Positions 34,400 through 44,334 of a stretch of DNA of 64,000 bases are shown here, one piece after another (position 1 is the stretch's first letter; each line of letters starts with the position of its first letter). The notes under the pieces were generated by a model. That model made no database searches, had not been told where the DNA came from, and worked only from the letters and a program-made list of their open reading frames with translations. The DNA comes from Dastarcus helophoroides (lineage: Eukaryota > Arthropoda > Insecta > Coleoptera > Bothrideridae): positions 6,021,304 to 6,085,303 of the forward strand of contig CM053328.1 in assembly GCA_028583605.1 (NCBI GenBank), written 5' to 3'. The position numbers and the translations under genes were made by a program.

Positions 34400-35884
34400 A
34401 ATTACCATATTAATATACATAATAGAAGTAGAAAAAGAGAAATTATTATGGGAAAAAAATCTTAAACAAACTCTAATGAGAATTTTAGAGCTGCTTCTCT
34501 GCCAAATATGCTACAGCAACTGGCACAGAAGTTTCCAGTCGTAGGTTATTTAGTCTGGACCTGTGGTCCCTTCTAACTATTTCCATTACGCAAACGTAAG
34601 TTGTTCCAAAATCACAGGCGTTACTAGAATAGGGCAGGGTGGGGGAGCCTGCCCTATTCTGGTTCATGCAGCAAACTGAAACTTTATATGTATTCAATTG
34701 GAGGACTTTTCAATTCCTCAGAATTTTTCATTGAAACATTTTTTTGAAATTTCTATCTTTTTTTGAAATTTTGCATTTATTCATAAAATTCGACTTCTTT
34801 TATCAAACATAACTGTCAAAATTTCGAAGTTAAACAGTTTGTTGTTATTTCTGAAATTTCGCCATTTTTTCAAATTTCGACTTTTTTTAATTCTAAAAAT
34901 TTCAGCTTTTTATTAAAATTTGCCTTTTCCTCAAAATCTGGTTAATCTTCTGATTAAAAAGTATATTTCTTGGAATTTTTGTGAAGCACAAAAATTACGA
35001 AGAAAATGTCTTTGTCAATTTCAACTCTTTTTTTAATCCAAATTTTTGAAAGTTTCAACTTGTTTAGGGAAATTTCGATGTATGTCATAATATTTGACAT
35101 TTTCTGACGCCTGTATTCCTCTGACTTGAGGTATATTTTTTGGAATTTTTGCGAAGGGACAAAAATTACGAAGAAAATTTCTTTGTAAATTTCTTTTTTT
35201 TTAATCCAAATTTTTGGAAGTTTCAATTTGTTTGGCAAAATTTCGATGTAAATCACAATATTTGTAATTTTCTGACGCCCATTGAGGTAAGGTAGGGCGC
35301 CTGTCTTCCTTTGACTTGAGGAGCCAAGAGAAAATAAATATTCGATTTTTTTCATAAAATTTGCTTTTTCTAAATTTCAATAAAATCCGATTCCTTTTGG
35401 AAAATTTCAAAAATTCATTAAGATTAAACTTTTTTTTTTATAATTTGGATCCTTTTCTCAAAAATTCTTTCGTCTTTCTTTCGGGATTTTGACTTTTTTT
35501 TAATTTCGACTTTTTTTAAATTTCGACTTTTTGTTTTAAATTGACTGTTAAATTTTTGGTCCATTTCAAAGTTTTCTGGAAATGTCGCTTTTTTCCAAAA
35601 TCCGATATTTTTCTGAACATTTAAGCCGAAAATGTCGATCTACTAGATTTTGATTTTTTTCGAAATTTTAACTAGTTTCCTAAAGTTTACCTTTTTCAGG
35701 AAATCTTGATTTTTGCCTCAATATTCAATATTTAATATTTCTTAAAGTGTTTTCTTTTTCTGGTAAATTGGTCGTTGTTTTTAAAATTTTTAATTTCTCT
35801 AAAAGAGTCTTTACCTAAAATTCGCCTGTAGCCTCAAAATTTGTCCTTTTTTGAAATTTCGATGTTATTTTCAAAATCCTACGT
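34400..35884. repeat. Repeat E copy with an internal direct duplication
   Basis: Aligns with 17.5-18.88 kb and 47.76-48.7 kb. Inside it a segment of about 165 bp (TTGGAATTTTTGTGAAG, ACGAAGAAAATTTCTTTG, TTCTGACGCC) is present twice, at about 34,965-35,130 and 35,135-35,300. The remainder is an AT-rich extension shared with the first copy. Confidence 0.8.
34485..34619 (-). pseudogene. Peptide-like block carried by Repeat E
   Basis: The minus strand encodes a stretch of about 42 residues ending in a stop, containing RLNNLRLETSVPVAVAYLA. The same frame is open in the copies at about 46,955-47,090 (TSVPIAVANLAKKQ) and 47,910-48,035 (TSVPVAAANLAKKQ), with several conservative changes (R to K, V to I), and is frameshifted near 17,670. 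I do not recognise the family. It may be a relic exon of an autonomous element or of a captured gene. Confidence 0.35.
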
Positions 35885-36035
35885 TTTTTTTGTGGAATGG
35901 ACTGGTTCTTGGTTATCTTCAAAAACTGAAATAAAAATCTTGTCCCCTGAAACCAAAAAAGATTAAAAAAAAACAACAGATATAACGCGTTTCGATAGCC
36001 AAGCTATCATCTTCAGAGAGGTACTCTTTAGGGGA
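35885..36035 (-). mobile_element. Repeat B copy
   Basis: Trailer on the left (TGTGGAATGGACTGG, TTCTTGGTTATCTTC), then AAATCTTGTCCCCTGAAACC and the reversed ribozyme-like block (ACGCGTTTCGATAGCCAAGC, TATCATCTTCAGAGAG). A short right-arm remnant AGGGGACAAGATTCG follows. The stem GATAGC/GCTATC is fully paired. Confidence 0.82.
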
Positions 36036-37369
36036 CAAGATTCGTCTGATATTGTTTGGTAATAAATCGATAAATATATAAAATCACAATAAAAATCTGA
36101 CTTGGTTTTTGATTCTTGTTAAATAAAATACTGTTTTCATATACACATCAGGAAAGTCAAATACTGTCCATAGGGAGAATGTTAATGAGAGATTTAACAC
36201 TGAGAGCTAATAGTGGGATAGATGGGCGGCGCCTTGTATTCTCCTACACCGATGTAAACAATTCAACGCAGAGCGCAGCGATCAGTGCTGGTGGAGATTT
36301 CAGTATATCATACTACCTTCTAAAGTGTTTTGTTGCGGGACTACTACTGGCAGGCAATAATTTTATTAAAATTTGCGTACCACATGTTGGTTGTTTTTTA
36401 GTCCGTTGATTTAATCAACGTCTGAAGCAAAATGAAACAGATATTCTTTGATAACTAAATAAAACCAAATAAATAATAATTCTTATGAAGCATACTGAAG
36501 AAAAACATAATAACTCTTTAAACATTACAGTATGCTAAACAATATTCCAGTCTGTTGTAAAACTCTCGACGAGTTTTTTCTAACATATAAACTGGAAGAT
36601 ACGAGCATGCTGCGTCAAAGTAGGGGAATACGTTCAGCGGCCGTAGAAAACTAGTGGAAGGGACAATTCTTAGCGTTTTACATGGACAATGAAAATTTTT
36701 CCTTATCTGTATATGAAACTAGTATACAATGAAAGATACAAACATTATTTTATTGGAGCCCAATAATTCACTTCATATTGCTTCTCTTTACGTAGACTGG
36801 ATAACAAAGCTGTAGTAGTTGTCAGGCAAAGACGACCCCATCCCAGCAACTATAAAATGTCATGCTTTGACATTATCAACATTTTAACTAAATCCTTCAA
36901 AGTCAGTTTACTTAAAAGTACACTGGAAAACAGATCAATTAAGAGTGAAAAATCATAAAAGGCGAACCAATGGGAATTCTAAGAGGATAATAATCTCGTT
37001 AACATTGTATAAATAATCGAAATTATCAAGCTGGTTGTGTAAAAGAATCCGTAGAACTATAAAATTGAGGAATGGCAATGTGATATCAGTAATAGAACAT
37101 ACCTTTCGAACCAAATGTGGCAGAAGTGGAAGTTTAAATTCACAGCAACAATGCGATAACGTGTAAGGATGAGAAATCCAGGACGACATCCGAACAATTT
37201 ATCGAGAGAACTCTATTCGATCAGAAAAGCTCCCACAGATAGATTCTTATCCCAACGATTTGATAAAGTCAAAATTTTGATATAAATATTCGGCGCAATT
37301 TCAAGAAAACGTTCACATTGTTGGAAAAAGTAAAAATTCTGAGATGACAAAATTAAAATTTCGTCATTT
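36036..37369. other. Unique non-coding sequence
   Basis: About 1.3 kb of moderately complex DNA, downstream of hamlet on the minus strand. A 97-codon plus-strand open frame at 36116-36409 contains a hydrophobic stretch (LLKCFVAGLLLAGNNF) but resembles no family I know, and it has no evident promoter or splice context. I see no other feature. Confidence 0.4.
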
Positions 37370-37800
37370 TTGGTGGAACGGACTGGTCCTTGGTTATCTT
37401 CGAAAAATTGAAATACAAATCTTACTACCTGAAATCAAAAAAGTTTAAAAAACACAACAGAGGTTGCTCTAACGCCCTTCGATAGCCAAGCTATCATCTT
37501 CAAAGAGATACTCTATTTTGACTTTGGTGGAACGGACTGGTCCTTGATTATCTTCAAAAATTGGTTAGTTTATTAATTAGTTAGTTAGTATCTCTCTGAA
37601 GATGATTTTGACATAAAATTAAATTTGGTGGAACGGACTGGTCCTTGATTATCTTCAAAAGTTAGTTAGTTTATTAATTAGTTAGTTAGTATCTCTCTGA
37701 AGATGATAGCTTGGCTATCGAAATGCGTTAGAGCAACCTCTGTTGTATTTTTTATTCTTTCTTAGTTTCAGGGGACACGATTTGTATTTCAATTTTCAAA
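37370..37800. mobile_element. Cluster of Repeat B copies with a 99-bp direct repeat
   Basis: The first copy (trailer GGTGGAACGGACTGGTCC at about 37372) includes a reversed ribozyme-like block with GCCC in place of GCGT. The segment TGGTGGAACGG...GAAGATGAT is then repeated at about 37527-37603 and 37626-37703 with the same odd insert GTTAGTTTATTAATTAGTTA. The second of these continues into a well-paired ribozyme-like block at 37693-37733 and the right arm. Similarity continues to about 37,960 with 39.19-39.46 kb. Confidence 0.8.
37693..37733 (+). ncRNA. Hammerhead-like core (Repeat B)
   Basis: In order: CTCT, CTGAAGA, one unpaired T, GATAGC-TTG-GCTATC stem-loop, GAAAT (GAAAC in most copies), GCGTT, AGAG. 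CTCT can pair with AGAG as helix I. CTGAAGA fits the CUGANGA and GAAA fits the GAA core elements of hammerhead ribozymes. The consensus continuation ACGCGT is self-complementary, as in dimeric hammerheads with a minimal helix III. The extra T after CTGAAGA is a departure from the standard core. Confidence 0.5.
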
Positions 37801-39465
37801 ATCTTGAATATTTTGACTTTTTGTAAATTTTGACTTTCTCGTAGTCCGAACTTTTTGAAAATTTCGAATTTTTTGAAAATGTTGACCATTTTTGGCTATT
37901 TCAATGTTTACTTTTTCGATTTATTTTTCACCTTTTTCAGGATTTCGATTTTATTTTCGAAAATTTCTTTTCTGAAAATTGTAACTGTTTTTTTTTAATT
38001 TTGACTTTTTGAAGTTTGCTCTCAGATGTATATCTTTTGCAAATTTAATTTTTTTCGGAAATTTAACAATTTACAAATTTGATTTAATAAAAATTTTGAC
38101 AATTTTCGATTTTTTTATACATATTGACTACTTCTCGTAATCAAAATTTTGTTGAATATTTCGACTCTTGAAATTTTCCACCTTTTTCAACACTTCTGCC
38201 TTAACTAAAAATTTGATCTTTTTTAAACATTTCAATTTTTTTGTAGATTTAACTATTTAAAAAATTTTCATTATTTAAAAATCTCGACTTCTCTAAAATT
38301 CTACTTTTTTAATACTATCTTCGAAAAGTCGAAAAAAAAAATAATTTTTTGTTTAATTTTAACTTTTCGAGAATTCAAGATTTTGAGTGTTTTGCTTCTT
38401 AAAAATCTTGAAAACTTCAATTTTTTAAACATTTTGACTACTTTTCATAGTAGCTGAATTAGTGAAAATTTCGAATTTTTTGATAATTTCGACCGAAATT
38501 TGGTTGAAAATTTTGACCTCATCGGTTTTTTGTAATTTTAATTTTTTGAAACTATTTATTTGTTTTGGAAATTTCGAGTCTTTGAAAATATAGACGTGAT
38601 TTATTTAATAGTTTCCTACTTATCGAAACTGTTATAATTTAAGCTTTTTCAAAATTTCGATTTCCTTTTCGAAATTTTGACTTTGTTAAAAATTCCAAGT
38701 CTTTTGAGAAATTCGACATTTTTGAAAATTTCGAACTTTTTTTAATATCTACTTTTAAAAATTTCAACTTTTGAAAATGTCGACATTTTACAATTTTCAC
38801 TTTTTCAAAGATTATAACTTTTAATTTCGACTTACAAAAGGTCGGTTTACTTCAAAATTCTATCTTTTTTTCAGAATTTTGACTCTAGCGAAAATTGTCT
38901 ACATTTTGACTTTTTTTCGTAAAATTCAACCTTTCGGAAAAATACTGTACTTATTTTCTTCATTTCGATTAATTAAATCAAATAAATCTCGAAATTTCGA
39001 TTTTTTTTGCTAAAAATTTTATGGTTCGACCGAAATCTCGCATTCAAAAGAAATTTTGAGAAGAAAAGTTGAATATTCAAGTTCAAAACAGAAATTCTCA
39101 TATTGAGTCCAAAATTCGCGAATGAACTTCAAATTTTGGTCCTTGGTTATCTTCAAAAATTGAAAAACAAATCTTATCCCTTGAAACCAAGAAAGTATCT
39201 CTCTAAGGATGATAGCTTGGCTATCGAAATGCGTTAGAGCAACCTCTGTTGTATTTTTTATTCTTTTTTGGTTTCAGGGGACAAGATTTGTATTTCAATT
39301 TTCAAAATCTTGAATATTTCGACTTTTTGTAAATTTTGACTTTCGCGTAATCCGAACTTTTTGAAAATTTCGAATTTTTTGAAAATGTTGACCATTTTTG
39401 GCTATTTCAATTTTTACTTTTCCGAATTATTTCTTACTTTTTTCAAGATTTCGATTTTTTTTTGA
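37801..39465. repeat. AT-rich filler with an embedded Repeat B copy
   Basis: Degenerate TTTCGAAA-type sequence. A Repeat B copy sits at about 39,135-39,305 (TTGGTTATCTTCAAAAATTG, GATAGCTTGGCTATCG, GGTTTCAGGGGACAAG). The 170 bases after it repeat the 170 bases after the previous Repeat B (37.77-37.94 kb), so a duplicated unit includes flanking filler. No genes. Confidence 0.65.
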
Positions 39466-39590
39466 AAATTTTTATGGTTTGTTGACAATTTTCTAAACAG
39501 CTTTTGAAATGCGACTACGTGATATTTAACTTTATTGAAAACGTCACTTCATGACAGTTCACAAATTTAGAGGTTAGTTTATTTTAAATA
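39466..39590. mobile_element. Repeat C fragment (single arm)
   Basis: TTTATGGTTTGTTGACAATT, TTCTAAACAGCTTTTGAAAT, GCGACTACGTGATATTTAA and CGTCACTTCATGACAGTTC match the left arm of the 5.86-kb copy. The leader and the second arm are missing. Confidence 0.85.
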
Positions 39591-39764
39591 AACATAAAAA
39601 GATTTATTATATTATTTTTAAATTTGAAAGAAAATTTGATTTTGAACGATAGTGTTATATACTTCTTTTGTCAAAATTTCCAAAGCGTTTTTTAAATCTC
39701 TAGAAAATAGCCATTAGTTTGGCCAGATCTAATGCCTATTGCCATATAATAAATCCTATGCATT

Positions 39765-39905
39765 AGTTAGTGAGTATCTCTCTGAAGATGATATCTTGGC
39801 TGTCGAAACGCGTTAGAGCAACCTTTGTTGTGTTTTTTAATCTTTTTTGGTTTCAGGGGACAAGATTCGTATTTCAATTTTGGAAGATAACCAATCCGTT
39901 CCACT
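39765..39905 (+). mobile_element. Repeat B copy (right arm)
   Basis: ATCTCTCTGAAGATGATATC, TTGGCTGTCGAAACGCGTTA, GAGCAACCTTTGTTGTG, GGTTTCAGGGGACAAGATTC and GAAGATAACCAATCCGTTCC. The stem here is GATATC/GCTGTC, partly mispaired. Confidence 0.8.
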
Positions 39906-40344
39906 AGGAAATAATTGCTCACAAAAATATTTTTGTCAATATTTAATATGTTACTTCCATGCGATATTTTCTTTTAGATTATTACTTTACCTCATTATTC
40001 GCCTTAAATATTTCCTTTATTTGTCAACATTTAAAAATCGAACACTCAAATAAATTGATATTTATTGTGAGTTTAATTATTGCCTCTCTTTAAATAAATG
40101 TGATTGATAATCCCTACTCCCAATGTGCTTCTGTCAATTTTTTTTTGTATAGACAGATATGTCTGCGTTATTTTTACTCGATTAACCTCCTTTAGTTTTC
40201 CGATTTCGAATTGGCGGCACGTTTGAGCATTTTAATCGTTTTTATTACAGCCTTTGAAATTTAAAGCTCGAAGGATCCGTCTCAAACATGCCAGCAATTT
40301 CCGATTTCTTTTAATTTGTCAATATCACAATGCTTCACCTTGTA
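39906..40344 (-). other. Probable 3' UTR and flank of the hamlet-like gene
   Basis: The minus strand downstream of the stop codon at 40345. An AATAAA-type signal (TTTATT on the plus strand) lies at 40241-40246, about 100 bases after the stop, with another at 40071-40076. Composition is unique rather than repetitive. The cleavage site cannot be fixed from sequence alone. Confidence 0.5.
40241..40246 (-). promoter_or_regulatory. Candidate poly(A) signal
   Basis: AATAAA on the minus strand, about 100 nt past the hamlet-like stop codon. It is the first canonical signal after the stop, but AT-rich DNA gives such hexamers by chance. Confidence 0.45.
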
Positions 40345-41744
40345 TCAAGTATTATTGTTATTATCATTACTTTTACTAGCGTCCTCGCATTCCATCTTCT
40401 CTTTTGCGCTTTTGTGCTCACCCTTTTCGTTATCGTCTTCCTTCGGCGATTCCGAGCTGGTCGACGATCTCGACGAAAAATTGTCCTTGTCCGAGAGGTA
40501 GGTGTTCTCTCTTTTCGTTGATTCTTCGCTGGACGGCATCTCCTTAGAATCGAACAGCTTCGTCGGTAAATTCAGGGGGAAGTTGGTAAGTTTATTGGGT
40601 GGTTGCAGGTGTTGTAGGAGTCTTCCATCTGTTACCTTCCCCATAAAAGAGCGTATTTCTTCAAAGTAGGATTCATCAGTGATCGAACGGTTGGTGAGGT
40701 TTCTTCTCTGAAGATTTCTTTCGTCTAGTATTGTAGGACCGTCAGCTTCGTGTTTTTTTAGATGTCTGTCGAGGTTAGTTTGTTGTCCGAAGCATCTTTC
40801 GCATAAAGGGCATTTGAAAGGTTTTTCTTTGTTGTGGATGTTTCTAACGTGACGTTGGAGGTTGCTAGATATGCTAAAGGATCGTTCACAGTATCTACAC
40901 TTGTAAGGTTGCTCACCCGTGTGAGTGCGTAAATGTCTTGTCAGATTGGCGGAACGTGGGAACACTTTACCGCAGAATTTGCAAGCGTATCTGTCTTTTA
41001 GTTTACCACCGGCAGCGTCGAAAACCTTCGGGGTGGTTGGCGCGGGTGGATTTCGAAGCATATCGAAAGGAACTTGATTCACGGGAGGATTTAACATGGA
41101 AGGGCTTAGAAATGGGTACCTCTGAGGATAAGTAGGCGAGTTCGGGTAAGGCAGAGGTAATCTTGGTACCTTATCGCCTCCTTGTACTCTATACATCGCT
41201 TCCAGCATCATCGGATGAATCGGTTGAGGCGGAAAGAGCATTCCAGGGTAGTTTGGTATTTGAGGATTGAAGGATTTTGGCACGTTTGCAGCTGGACTAC
41301 CTCTTTCTCTTTCCTCCACAACGACTTCCTCTTTGTCACTTGAAGCGCTTGGGGTGGGCGAAATGAGATTTCTATTTTCATCTTCAACTTGCCGCCTAAT
41401 TAGCATCAGAGATTTTTTGTGATCAACGCGTAAATCCAGCGGTTGATCTTCTCCCTCTTGCGGCCCGGCCGGCGGGCGACCAGCTGGCGACATGTGAGGA
41501 CCTGGTGATCTTGTGTTCCTCGATAGGTCGAAAGGCATCTCGTCACCTGGCGGTACGCGCACGGAGAGAGGGTAGACGGCCGCTTGTTTGGGGGAGCTGT
41601 GACCTCCAGACGCCACCAGCATCTTGCGGGGAGACGAGTCTTTCTCGCGCATCGTTAATGGTAATGAGAGGGGCAGTGGGGGCAGGTACCTGAGCCAGGG
41701 GAGGCCCGTTTCCACAACACTCATGGGAACTCCAAGGAAAGGCA
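40345..41744 (-). CDS. ham: hamlet-like PRDM3/PRDM16-family zinc-finger protein, terminal exon
   Basis: This exon encodes the last 465-466 residues of a nuclear DNA-binding transcription factor orthologous to Drosophila hamlet and vertebrate MECOM (EVI1)/PRDM16. Three consecutive C2H2 fingers lie at residues about 253-275, 281-304 and 310-332 (C255/C258/H271/H275; C283/C286/H299/H304; C312/C315/H328/H332), matching the C-terminal finger cluster of the family. N-terminal to them are PFDLS (71-75) and PLDLR (102-106), which fit the CtBP corepressor-binding motif, and a proline-rich linker. After the fingers comes [12 protein letters not shown] and an acidic, Ser-rich tail ending in NDNNNNT. The family's N-terminal fingers and any PR domain must lie in upstream exons; I found none in the rest of the window. 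The frame is intact, and its composition is far more GC-rich than the surroundings. In flies the gene controls neuronal fate choice (known for the family, not shown here). Confidence 0.93.
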
Positions 41745-41746
41745 CT
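41745..41746 (-). other. Splice acceptor of the hamlet-like terminal exon
   Basis: Read on the minus strand, TTATTTGTTACAG precedes TGCCTTTCCTTGG. The AG at 41746-41745 follows a T-rich tract and the open frame upstream of it is not conserved-looking, so the exon should begin at 41744 with its first codon split after one base. Confidence 0.8.
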
Positions 41747-43015
41747 GTAACAAATAAATTAAAGATAACTTTTTTGAAGTGAAGACTTCTTTAGGAGCGT
41801 TGAGCGATTTTGAATAGAACTTGTGGTTTGCTTGACCATCACGTGTTATCAATATGCTCTAATGTTAAAATTAGAGCATATTAAATTGTATTTCATTATC
41901 AATAATATTAGACTCGTTTCGACACGATACAAGCCTCCAAACCACAAATATAAAAAGATAGATCAGTTTGACAGAATTTATTGTTAAATATTTGTAATAT
42001 TCTGTGAAAGAATTTTTCTCATTCAAGTAGAATTTCGTAATAAAATATTTTGGCCTAATCTTTCTCCTCAGTTCGTTCGATCGCTAACCAGTCGACGTGC
42101 CCTGTCACACGAGTATTACGTAAAAGCAAAAGCCGTTTGCAAATCTAAATTAGTTTGCATATTCATTACATAGCGGAAAGTTGACTGCTAATTCTTATGT
42201 TCTGGCGCCTTTAGCAACCAATTATATGTACCACCGCGTAATTAAATCAATCTATTCCACTTCCCAGATACCGCAATGTACTCGGATTTCCCTTTTAGGG
42301 TCGACCGATTTGCATTTTGCAACTTCATCTTCAGCCTAAGCTAATGACGATGTGATCGCTCCCATACTTCGCGGCTTCCTCACCGAATAAAATAAAAGGA
42401 GCATATGCGTGAAACACAACCGGACTATTTGTCTTAAGTGGGTCTTTGGGAGTCACGAGGTCGTGTAAGAGGCATGAGCCACTAGGTGTGGGCGCCTGAT
42501 GAAAAGATTTATCCTCTACTTCCGCGTCTTATCGTATGAGATGTCGATTTAAACAGAACTAATGACTACGCTTATATTACAAGAAGTCGGTTGGTAGAAA
42601 AAAAAATCAGAGGTAATTTTTTTCAGTCGTTGAAATCATGATGGCCACGAGCTAAACATCATCGAATTAATTGGTTTGATAAACGACAGTTTAATTCATT
42701 TATAATGATGTCTGAATTACAGAATTTATTACGATAGAATTTTTATTTGTTGGAGAAACCTTTATAAGGCGAAATTGTAAGAAGGCTGGTAGCAAATTCT
42801 GACAAGTGCTTTATACAGGTCAATAACTAGGTCAGCGGTGAGGAGAAATTAAACCATGATTAACTAGACCATTGGTAAGAGACTATTGAAGTCATTGCTC
42901 TGTGGCATTCAAGCATAATTTGAGTAAGAATGAGGAAACGCCGGCAGAAGGAAATATAAATGTATTAAGATATGTGATTAGTGTGATTACAAATTTCGCA
43001 ATTTAAGCATTGATT
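41747..43015 (-). other. Intron of the hamlet-like gene, unique sequence
   Basis: Unique, moderately complex DNA upstream of the terminal exon. About 42,060-42,560 is notably richer in GC and in homeodomain-like TAATTA/ATTA words (AACCAATTATATG, CCGCGTAATTAAATC) than anything nearby, which makes it a candidate intronic enhancer. No exon was recognised. A short inverted repeat (ATATGCTCTAATGTTAA facing TTAGAGCATATT) lies at 41851-41882. Confidence 0.5.
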
Positions 43016-44168
43016 TTCAAAACTCGAATAGAAAACTTTTTTTCTAAAATTTACTTTTTAAATTCAAAATTCTAAAAGTATCTATCTCATAAATCCTTAA
43101 GCACTGACTGACAGACAACGCCCAGCCTTAATAGGATGGGTCTAGGAGCATAAAATTTCACACAGACGTTCCCGCAATACGTAGGTGAGCACTAAGAAAG
43201 GATTATTCAAAATTCAGCCTCTAAAATATAGCAAAAATAGACATTATCAGACAAACAATTTTTATGTAATGAATAATACATAAAATTGTATTTAAAGTTG
43301 CCTATAAGCGCTGATAGCTGATATCGTTGATCAATGTGTCTCTCCACAAATTTATGCAAATTTTTGCAGGTTGTTTTTTATAAATTATTTTTTTTAATTT
43401 CAAGTTGAAATTTTAAGTTAAAATTTAGGGACTAACGCTGTAATGCAAAGATTAATGCAAAAAAATTTTCAATTTATACAAAACTGCTTTTAGAAATTTT
43501 TAATTCAAGGGCAAAATTTTGAAATGATGTCGCCATTTCGAGAAAAAACTTTAAAATGTTTCAAAAAAATGTTTCCCCACCTTTCGATTTAAATATGGTA
43601 ATTTCTAGATTGAGGCCAAAATTTCGCTTGTGTACTTTTTTCGAAATTCCTATTTCTCGAGAGTTCTTTTAAATTTCCACTTTTTTTTTAAACATTTCAG
43701 TTTAAACTTGAAAAATGACCCTTTTAACGATGGCATTTTGAAAATCGAAATTTAAAACGAATTCGTTAACTTAAAAAAAATTAAAAACTTTAAGAAAGAG
43801 GCGAATTTTTCAAGTAGCAAGTCGAAATTTCGCGAAAACGGTCAAAACTTTCAAAAAATATTTGGACAAAAAGTTAAACTCGGAATAAAGCCATATCTTC
43901 AAAAAGATTCCAAATTTTGATGATAAAAGATAAACATTTTTAAACAAGGTGAAAATTCTGAAAAAATTCGAGGAGGAAACTTTAAAATAAAAAGTAAATG
44001 AAAAAAATAGTGACATTTTTCGGAAAAAGACGAATTTTTAATAAAAAGGGGAAATTTTCAAAAAAAAGTCAAATTTCGAGAAAAAGTAAAAAATTTCAAC
44101 GCAGGTACAAATTTTCAAAACAAAGTTAATATTTTGAAAAAGTTAGGGGTTAAAAAAATACTATTTTA
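43016..44168. repeat. AT-rich low-complexity filler
   Basis: Begins with about 300 bases of mixed sequence and then becomes AAATTTCGA-type filler. No gene was recognised. Confidence 0.55.
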
Positions 44169-44185
44169 ACTTAATCGTATTTATT

Positions 44186-44281
44186 CTTCATGGTAGACCC
44201 TTATTGACCGGAAATATTATGTTTTTTTCAATTTATTTAACATAAACTGGGCCGAAGAAATGTTAAATAAATTGAAAAAAA
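44186..44281. mobile_element. Repeat C, minimal copy with 17-bp target duplication
   Basis: Contains the full leader (CTTCATGGTAGACCC, TTGACCGGAAATATTAT), the outermost arm (TTTTTTTCAATTTATTTAAC), and then directly the end of the second arm (AACTGGGCCGAAGAAATG, TTAAATAAATTGAAAAAAA). The rest of the hairpin is missing. ACTTAATCGTATTTATT flanks it at 44169-44185 and again at 44282-44298, an exact 17-bp duplication that sets both ends. Confidence 0.9.
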
Positions 44282-44334
44282 ACTTAATCGTATTTATTAC
44301 AAAAAAACAAAATTTTAAAAAAATTCAAAATTCA

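Larger units (their letters stand above)
29508..34400. repeat. Repeat A tandem array (four units) interrupted by mariner
   Basis: Units start at GGTACAGAGATT-type sequences near 29734, 30894, 33108 and 34001. After removing the mariner insertion, spacing is about 0.9-1.16 kb. Each unit carries internal 33-bp repeats (AAGTCTCCAGGTTACACGCT; three to four in the first unit) and ends with GACTGCAAAACTTTGCAG, TATACTAGGCG and TTTCTTGGTTTCAGGGGACA. A 5' segment at 29508-29635 (GAGCGGTGGGATATTGCGAA) recurs at 45.77-45.90 kb. Confidence 0.88.

Noticed and set aside
36116..36409. 97-codon plus-strand frame with a hydrophobic segment
   Set aside because: No homology recognised, no second exon or repeat support. 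The length is possible by chance in this composition. Kept only as a note in the unique block.
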